Source: an uncultured Eubacteriales bacterium
GTDB taxonomy: Bacteria; Bacillota; Clostridia; Christensenellales; UBA1242
NCBI GenBank assembly: GCA_949067325.1
Contig: CARTDZ010000034.1
Location: 1-9,921 of the forward strand
DNA: 9,921 bases
Reading direction: 5' to 3'
Below are positions 6,080-9,921 of this stretch, one piece after another. Under the pieces are notes generated by a model. That model did not search any database. It was given only the letters and a program-made list of their open reading frames with translations, and was not told where the DNA came from. A program made the position numbers and the translations under genes. The first letter of the stretch is position 1, and each line of letters begins with the position of its first letter.

Positions 6080-6655
6080 TTATTTGTTTTGAAGGTCTAA
6101 ATAGTTGTTTGGATCAACTTTTTGTCCATCTTTTGTGAGCGTGAAGTGAAGATGGCTGCCAAGGTCGGTTTCGCCCGCTGCAGTGTTGTCTGCGTCAGCT
6201 ATTTTTTGACCGCCTGTCACTTTGTCCCCCACTTTAACAAGCAGTTCTTTGCCAAGAGAAGAGTATTCACTTACAAATCCGTCTGCGTGTTTGATTGTGA
6301 TGATGTTGCCATGCAAGTATGAATTGTTTACACTTTCAACTGTTCCATCAAGCACTGCAAAAACTGCTGAGTTTTCTGACGCAAAGTCGATTGAAAGATG
6401 TGCTTCCCACTGGTTGAGGGTTTTGTTTTCTTGAAGCTCGGTTGAAGAAAAGTCTTTGATAATGCTTGCGTTTTGCATTGGCAGACTAAACTCAAGTGGC
6501 TTTGTCACTACTGGCACGTCTGGCACTTCTGGTGTGGCAGTAAGAGCCATAATACCAAACGTGAGAGCAACGACAACAATCACTACCGCTGCACCGATGT
6601 ACACCCAAAACCTTTTTAAAAATTCAACAAACTTATTTTTTCCTTGGATATTCAT
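6080..6655 (-). CDS. spoIIQ: SpoIIQ-like membrane-anchored LytM/M23 peptidase-domain protein
   Basis: In sporulating Firmicutes, SpoIIQ is made in the forespore and spans the intermembrane space to bind SpoIIIAH, forming the channel needed for engulfment and late forespore gene expression. The 191-residue product has a short cytoplasmic N-terminus (1-16), one membrane segment (about 17-39), a Pro/Val-rich linker, and a LytM/M23 domain (about 60-186). The zinc-site motifs are HLSID (H86, D90) and HLH (H168, H170), both present, as in clostridial SpoIIQ; the B. subtilis protein is degenerate. An AGGGAGGT ribosome binding site (6661-6668) sets the start. Its position between a ywmB-like gene and spoIIID supports the SpoIIQ call over a general cell-wall M23 peptidase. 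Confidence 0.85.
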   Translation of the reverse strand: MNIQGKNKFVEFLKRFWVYIGAAVVIVVVALTFGIMALTATPEVPDVPVVTKPLEFSLPMQNASIIKDFSSTELQENKTLNQWEAHLSIDFASENSAVFAVLDGTVESVNNSYLHGNIITIKHADGFVSEYSSLGKELLVKVGDKVTGGQKIADADNTAAGETDLGSHLHFTLTKDGQKVDPNNYLDLQNK

Positions 6656-6674
6656 ATTTTACCTCCCTACGCTG

Positions 6675-6704
6675 TTTATTGACCGTTTAAATTATTTTAT
6701 ACAC
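6675..6704 (-). promoter_or_regulatory. Weak candidate forespore (sigma-F-type) promoter of spoIIQ
   Basis: On the - strand, GTGTA (6704-6700), a 15-nt spacer and GGTCAATAAA (6684-6675) partly fit the B. subtilis sigma-F pattern GYWTA-N15-GGNRANANTW. There is one mismatch in the -35 and three in the -10. spoIIQ is a sigma-F gene in B. subtilis, which is the main reason to list it. Confidence 0.28.
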
Positions 6705-6789
6705 ACATTTTTGTTGTTTGTAACAACTTATTCGACAAGATATTTTAGTTTGAGTTGAATGTTTGTTTTATTGGTAAAGTGATTTGGAA

Positions 6790-7242
6790 CTAAAAGCCAG
6801 TTAAAATAAGCGGAAAGCCAACCACGACTTCAGTGTCAGTGAAGGCTATTTGAATATTTATTTTTTTGCCGTTTACGTAACGAAAGTCGTGATAACTATT
6901 TGTGTAGCCATAAACAATTTCGACGCCAGCGCTAGATGAGGTATAATAAGACTGAACGTCATGTTTTTTTAGGAGTTCTTCTTTTTTGAAATCTTTTTGG
7001 TAGTAAATATTTAATCCATCAATCTTATCGAAGTTTGAAAGAGCCTCGTCAAAGTTTTGGTCAAACACATAGTAAAACTGCTCTCCATTTTTTATTTTTT
7101 GAGTGCTTTGTGACAACTCTATATCTTCCTTTGAGACCACACATAATTTTGTTGCGTCAGAAAATGAAAGCTTTTCTTGTTTGACAAAAAGCGGGCTGAC
7201 AAGTGCAAGAGTGGCTAAAATAAAAACAACAATTCTTTTCAT
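6790..7242 (-). CDS. Probable YwmB-family exported protein
   Basis: The product of 150 residues from the ATG at 7242 begins with MKRIVVFILATLALVSPLFV, a signal peptide or membrane anchor. The rest is a mixed alpha/beta domain ending in VVVGFPLILTGF after a YGYTNSYHDF...NIQIAFTD stretch. That ending resembles the YwmB family (DUF1779), which in B. subtilis lies upstream of murA-spoIID-spoIIQ; here it lies directly upstream of spoIIQ, which supports the assignment. The molecular role of YwmB is unknown. The reading frame also extends to a TTG at 7278 (12 extra polar residues), but that would bury the signal peptide. Neither start has a clear Shine-Dalgarno. The ATG lies in the loop of an 11-bp hairpin. 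Confidence 0.6.
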   Translation of the reverse strand: MKRIVVFILATLALVSPLFVKQEKLSFSDATKLCVVSKEDIELSQSTQKIKNGEQFYYVFDQNFDEALSNFDKIDGLNIYYQKDFKKEELLKKHDVQSYYTSSSAGVEIVYGYTNSYHDFRYVNGKKINIQIAFTDTEVVVGFPLILTGF

Positions 7243-7255
7243 GCAAGAATTGTTG
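7227..7255 (-). repeat. Perfect 11-bp inverted repeat with the ywmB-like start codon in its loop
   Basis: CAACAATTCTT (7227-7237) and AAGAATTGTTG (7245-7255) are exact reverse complements separated by 7 nt. The ATG of the downstream gene (7242-7240) lies inside that loop on the - strand. No U run follows, so it is not a typical terminator. It may control translation initiation or serve as an operator. Confidence 0.8.
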
Positions 7256-7299
7256 ACTTTTGATTTTGAGATTTTCAAAGTTTTATAGCGAAATTTGTT

Positions 7300-7707
7300 T
7301 TATATAAACATCAAAACTATAAAAACTATGCCTGCAGCAAAGGAGATTACGCTGCCCACAATCGACAAAACAAAAATGAGTTTTGTCTTGTCTTTTTGTT
7401 TTTTTGACTTTTGTTGAAAATTTTGTTGTGATGTTTGGTTTGCGATTTGTTGAGGTTGATTATATTGAGTTTGAATTTGATTTTGCTGGAACTGTGTTTG
7501 ATTTTGTTGGAACTGAGCTTGATTTCGCTGGAACTGAGCTGGGTTTTGCTGAGGTTGTGCTGGATTTTGTGTATAATTTTCAGTTTTTGTTTGAGCATTT
7601 TGAGGTTGATAAGAAGTATTTTGTGACGCCTGAGGCTGATCTAGGTTTGGATTATGTGGTGGAAATGGCCTTGGTGGTGGCGGTGGTGGAATGCGTCTAC
7701 CTTCCAT
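7300..7707 (-). CDS. Proline/glutamine-rich tail-anchored membrane protein, unknown function
   Basis: I do not recognise a family. The 135-residue protein starts with a polyproline run (residues 7-12), continues as an uncharged, disordered Q/N/P-rich region (about 18-98), passes through a basic patch KSKKQKDKTK (100-109), and ends in one hydrophobic helix (about 110-135) that reaches the last residue. By the positive-inside rule the long N-terminal part is probably cytoplasmic and the protein tail-anchored. Residues 48-82 are five imperfect heptapeptide repeats (N-[PQ]-x-Q-[FPT]-Q-x). An AGGAGGT ribosome binding site (7715-7721) and a good sigma-A promoter (7745-7773) precede it. Composition alone gives no function; the polyproline run could bind a partner. 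Confidence 0.8.
   Translation of the reverse strand: MEGRRIPPPPPPRPFPPHNPNLDQPQASQNTSYQPQNAQTKTENYTQNPAQPQQNPAQFQRNQAQFQQNQTQFQQNQIQTQYNQPQQIANQTSQQNFQQKSKKQKDKTKLIFVLSIVGSVISFAAGIVFIVLMFI
7462..7566 (-). repeat. 21-bp coding tandem repeat, five units
   Basis: The units encode NPAQPQQ, NPAQFQR, NQAQFQQ, NQTQFQQ and NQIQTQY. The inner units are very similar at the DNA level (GGAACTGAGCT-like segments recur on the + strand), which suggests recent slippage and possible length variation between strains. Confidence 0.85.
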
Positions 7708-7744
7708 AAAAAATACCTCCTATCGCTTAATTTATGTTAATTAC

Positions 7745-7773
7745 ATGATAGCGGATTTCTAATTTTAAGTCAA
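7745..7773 (-). promoter_or_regulatory. Sigma-A promoter of the Pro/Gln-rich gene
   Basis: On the - strand, TTGACT (7773-7768), a 17-nt spacer and TATCAT (7750-7745) give a good sigma-A match. The -35 overlaps the last codons and stop of the upstream gene, which shows the downstream gene can be transcribed separately despite the 57-bp gap. Confidence 0.75.
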
Positions 7774-8331
7774 CTCATTTTCAAGTTTTATTGGATCATA
7801 GCCCCATAAATTTTTTACGTCTATAGTTTCGTCAAGTGCTTCAAAAGTAACATTTAGGATATAGTTTTTGCTGCTTTGGAATATACTATCCTCGCCAATT
7901 ATGATATCTGAGCAAAGGTTTGCTTTTGAAAGTGGTGAGAGAAGGCTGTCGAAATAATAGTAACCGTCTTCGTGATATGTCCAGTTTATTGTTTCGAGAA
8001 GAGATAGGTCATGATTGTCGCTCACCTTTGAAAAAACATTGACTTTGGCTCGAACATAAAGCCCTTGGCTGTCATTAAGGTTTTTGACTGCGATGATTTG
8101 AGAAAGTTTTTCGCCTGGAAGATAGCTGCCAGCAAAAGTGAAAGATACACAAGAAGACTGATTTTTGTCTATATCCACTTGCACAGTTTCGCCAAGTTTA
8201 AGGTCGCTTTCAAGTGAGCGGTCAGATTTGAAATACCACCCTGACAAACCCAGATAAATAGAAACGCCAAGCAAAATTGCAAGTGACACGCAGGTAAAAA
8301 GCCAACCATAAAAAGATTTATCTTTTTTCAT
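7765..8331 (-). CDS. Membrane-anchored beta-rich extracytoplasmic protein, possibly TasA/camelysin-like
   Basis: The 188-residue product has a short basic N-terminus, one membrane segment (about 9-30) that could be an uncleaved anchor or a signal peptide, and a beta-rich outer domain. Features that recall the TasA/CalY (SipW-type exported) beta-sandwich proteins are LPGEKLSQIIAVKNLND (71-87), YVRAKVNVF (92-100), the strand EDGYYYF (121-127), LSPLSKANLC (131-140) and NVTFEALD...LWGYDP near the end. This is pattern recall rather than a firm family match. Two cysteines (61, 140) in the outer domain could form a disulphide. A GAGGAG ribosome binding site (8337-8342) sets the start. An AT-rich leader with a phased TTATCTG array lies upstream. 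No terminator is visible before the next gene's promoter. Confidence 0.72.
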   Translation of the reverse strand: MKKDKSFYGWLFTCVSLAILLGVSIYLGLSGWYFKSDRSLESDLKLGETVQVDIDKNQSSCVSFTFAGSYLPGEKLSQIIAVKNLNDSQGLYVRAKVNVFSKVSDNHDLSLLETINWTYHEDGYYYFDSLLSPLSKANLCSDIIIGEDSIFQSSKNYILNVTFEALDETIDVKNLWGYDPIKLENELT

Positions 8332-8346
8332 AAAAACTCCTCTTTT

Positions 8347-8376
8347 TAGTATTGGCTTTGTTTGTTTTTTTTATGC
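8347..8376 (-). promoter_or_regulatory. Candidate forespore-type promoter of the TasA-like gene
   Basis: On the - strand, GCATA (8376-8372), exactly 15 nt, then GCCAATACTA (8356-8347). This fits the B. subtilis sigma-F pattern GYWTA-N15-GGNRANANTW with one mismatch, and ATACTA also resembles sigma-G -10 elements. The implied leader is only about 10 nt, with the transcript start near the Shine-Dalgarno, which weakens the call. Confidence 0.38.
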
Positions 8377-8431
8377 TTTTGCTTGGGTTTTATTTTTAAG
8401 CTTATTTTTTGTGCTGCTTTTTATATTTTTA

Positions 8432-8545
8432 TTATCTGTTTTTTATATATTTATTATCTGTTTTTAAATTTTTGTTATCTGTTTTTATATTTTTTTTATC
8501 TGTTTTTTTTATTTTTATTATCTGTTTTATATTTTTTTATATTTT
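8432..8545. repeat. Five TTATCTG boxes in helical phase (21-22 bp), in a T-rich tract
   Basis: TTATCTG occurs at 8432-8438, 8454-8460, 8475-8481, 8496-8502 and 8518-8524 (steps of 22, 21, 21 and 22 bp), each followed by a T-rich spacer of 14-15 nt; read on the - strand the boxes are CAGATAA. A degenerate unit may precede at about 8411. The array fills much of the 295-bp gap 8332-8626, which holds no gene. The long hydrophobic reading frames across it are low-complexity artefacts. The rest of the gap is AT-rich, and I see no clear terminator for the gene ending at 8627. Confidence 0.85.
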
Positions 8546-8626
8546 TTTCAAGCTCTGCTTTTATACTTTTGTTGCTTTGCAAGAAATAAAGGCAGAAATT
8601 TTGTTGCTCTCAATATGCAAAAAAGT

Positions 8627-9921
8627 TTAAGCCCTTTTCTTGCGTGAAGTATAGCGGCGTTTTGAGCGTTCTAGCCTAAACTTGTCGATTTGGGCTTGTT
8701 TGAAGACTTTGCTTTCTTCTATAAGCATATCCTTTTTGGTTTGCCAGCGATATTTGCGGTTTCCATACGCGACATCGTATGAAATGCAGCAAATGCCTTG
8801 AATTAAGCTATAATAGTAGGTACAAAATCTCCATATCAAAAGCGCCCAAAATGTCATCAACTTGTCTGGAAAAAGAGGAGCAAACATGGCACTGAAAGAG
8901 ATTTCGTTCATTCCCGTTCCGCCTGGAAGTGGAAAGAAGGAAGATGCCATATCAACTAGAAGTGACATAACTGTAAATTTGACATAAAGGTCAGCTGAGA
9001 AGCCCATCATCATTGAATAGATAAAATATGGTATTGAGTAGCAAGAGAGAAGTTTGATAATGGAAACTGCTGTCATGATCAAGAAGTCTTTGGGTGATTT
9101 TGCATATTGCTGCATAACACTTTGGAAGTCTTCGATATATTTGGTGATCTTGGCATACTGTTTGTCATAATTTTTTATGATCTTCATCTTGTAAAGAAGG
9201 CGAAGAATTTTGACAACTAGTTTTCGACCAAAAGTTTTGCATACACAAAGAAAAAGTACTGCTGCTAGCATAACAAAACCAAGCAAGAAGCCGATGATTG
9301 AGGCAATTGAAACAAAAGTATTGTAAGTTTTGTCAACAGAAGAGATGATAAGACAGACAAGTCCAACAGATACCCATGCTATTTGCTGAAAAAGATATTT
9401 TGCCATTGGCACAGAGAGAGCTGTATGAAGTGGAACTCCTCTATTTTTGAGATATGTGATTTGAAATGGCTGGCCGCCAGTTGCAAGCGGAGTGATATTG
9501 TCATAATACCTACCGATCGCAAAGACTTTGTAAGAGAGGCCAAAACGCCATTTGCCTGTTGAAATGCGAAGAAGATATGAAATTGTGAAGGTGTCAAAAA
9601 ATAATGTGACGCCAAAGAATAATAGCATAAGGATAATCGCCCAGCCATTTAGTTTAAGGCCATGAATAAGCTCAAACTTTTGGCCATTCAACTGATAAAT
9701 CAAAATGCCCACGACGATAGCTATATTTAAGAAGAAAAAACCGAGATTTAAAAGTTTCTTTTTCTTGCTGTTTTGTTTTGCAACACTTTGTTCAGCTTCG
9801 TCTAGTTTGCGTTTTTGTTCGTCTAATTTTTCTTTTTCGCCGTCTTGGTTTTCTTTGTCAGTTTTTTTTGAGCCTTTTTCAAGAGCAGTATCAGGTTCTT
9901 CTTGAAATTGTGTTTCTTGAT
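8627..9921 (-). CDS. LPG-synthase-TM-family integral membrane protein (MprF flippase-domain-like), 5'-partial
   Basis: The frame is open to the right edge; a GTG at 9712 would cut through the first membrane helix and is not a credible start. The 430 residues visible begin with an acidic/basic, helical cytoplasmic stretch (about 1-55, rich in E, K, D, Q). A first membrane segment (about 56-75, LLNLGFFFLNIAIVVG) and several further hydrophobic segments follow. Signatures of the lysylphosphatidylglycerol synthase TM / UPF0104 family are ITPLATGGQPF (142-152), followed by ITYLKNRGVP, and the FPLPGGTGMNE motif (329-339). The tail is strongly basic (RLERSKRRYTSRKKRA). Family members include the lipid-flippase half of MprF, but no aminoacyl-transferase domain follows here, so substrate and activity are unknown. 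No clear terminator follows the gene. Confidence 0.87.
   Translation of the reverse strand, partial: QETQFQEEPDTALEKGSKKTDKENQDGEKEKLDEQKRKLDEAEQSVAKQNSKKKKLLNLGFFFLNIAIVVGILIYQLNGQKFELIHGLKLNGWAIILMLLFFGVTLFFDTFTISYLLRISTGKWRFGLSYKVFAIGRYYDNITPLATGGQPFQITYLKNRGVPLHTALSVPMAKYLFQQIAWVSVGLVCLIISSVDKTYNTFVSIASIIGFLLGFVMLAAVLFLCVCKTFGRKLVVKILRLLYKMKIIKNYDKQYAKITKYIEDFQSVMQQYAKSPKDFLIMTAVSIIKLLSCYSIPYFIYSMMMGFSADLYVKFTVMSLLVDMASSFFPLPGGTGMNEISFSAMFAPLFPDKLMTFWALLIWRFCTYYYSLIQGICCISYDVAYGNRKYRWQTKKDMLIEESKVFKQAQIDKFRLERSKRRYTSRKKRA

Noticed and set aside
6709..6728. Hairpin GTTGTTTGTAACAAC as a terminator after the ywmB-like gene
   Set aside because: It has only a 5-bp stem and no U run on the - strand, so readthrough into the spoIIQ-like gene remains possible.
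7243..7278. TTG-initiated extension of the ywmB-like protein
   Set aside because: It adds 12 polar residues in front of a good signal peptide and has no ribosome binding site. It is kept only as an alternative.
7383..7709. Two + strand reading frames opposite the Pro/Gln-rich gene
   Set aside because: They are the complement of a repetitive coding region; the - strand frame has a strong ribosome binding site, promoter and a sensible membrane anchor.
8432..8524. CRISPR array
   Set aside because: The repeated core is 7 bp with 14-15 nt low-complexity spacers; CRISPR repeats are longer, with unique spacers of about 30 nt or more, and no cas gene is present.
8362..8630. Hydrophobic Phe/Leu/Tyr-rich + strand reading frames across the T-rich gap
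   Set aside because: They are translations of the T-rich TTATCTG repeat tract, in two overlapping frames, with no ribosome binding site or protein-like composition.
9710..9712. GTG as the start of the LPG-synthase-TM-like protein
   Set aside because: It would begin in the middle of the first membrane helix; the frame stays open to the right edge with a coherent charged region and complete helix upstream.

Overview
The window looks like chromosomal DNA from a low-GC, endospore-forming Firmicute, most likely an uncultured clostridial lineage. The evidence is strongly A/T-biased codon use, AGGAGG-type ribosome binding sites, many U-tailed hairpin terminators, and a set of sporulation genes: a SpoIIID-type regulator, a SpoIIQ-type LytM/M23 protein and a probable YwmB-family protein. 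Species or genus cannot be named from the sequence alone.

Layout. 1-2303 (+): a polymorphic toxin gene, cut by the left edge, overlaps a probable Imm70-family immunity gene and ends at a hairpin terminator (2306-2333). The toxin has a MuF-like Cys/His segment, a hydrophobic pre-toxin segment, two long arrays of 10-residue repeats, and a C-terminal PD-(D/E)xK-type nuclease-like domain. This block is AT-rich accessory DNA. 2468-4297 (-): the GTPase HflX, preceded by a small lipoprotein gene with its own terminator. 4375-5286 (+): a class II fructose-1,6-bisphosphate aldolase, divergent from the lipoprotein gene and with an extended -10 promoter.

5383-7242 (-): a sporulation-flavoured stretch, in transcription order ywmB-like, spoIIQ-like, acyl carrier protein, spoIIID. 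The acyl carrier protein gene has its own strong promoter and terminators on both sides. The order recalls the Bacillus subtilis ywmB-murA-spoIID-spoIIQ and spoIIID region, with murA and spoIID absent here. Upstream on the same strand are a proline/glutamine-rich tail-anchored protein (7300-7707) and a membrane-anchored beta-rich protein reminiscent of the TasA/camelysin type (7765-8331). The gap 8332-8626 holds five copies of TTATCTG spaced 21-22 bp apart. The right edge (8627-9921, -) is an LPG-synthase-TM-family integral membrane protein whose N-terminus lies outside the window.

Most interesting are the toxin/immunity pair with its decapeptide arrays, the phased TTATCTG array, an 11-bp hairpin that puts a start codon in its loop, and possible forespore-type promoters. 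No rRNA, tRNA, CRISPR array or insertion sequence was seen.
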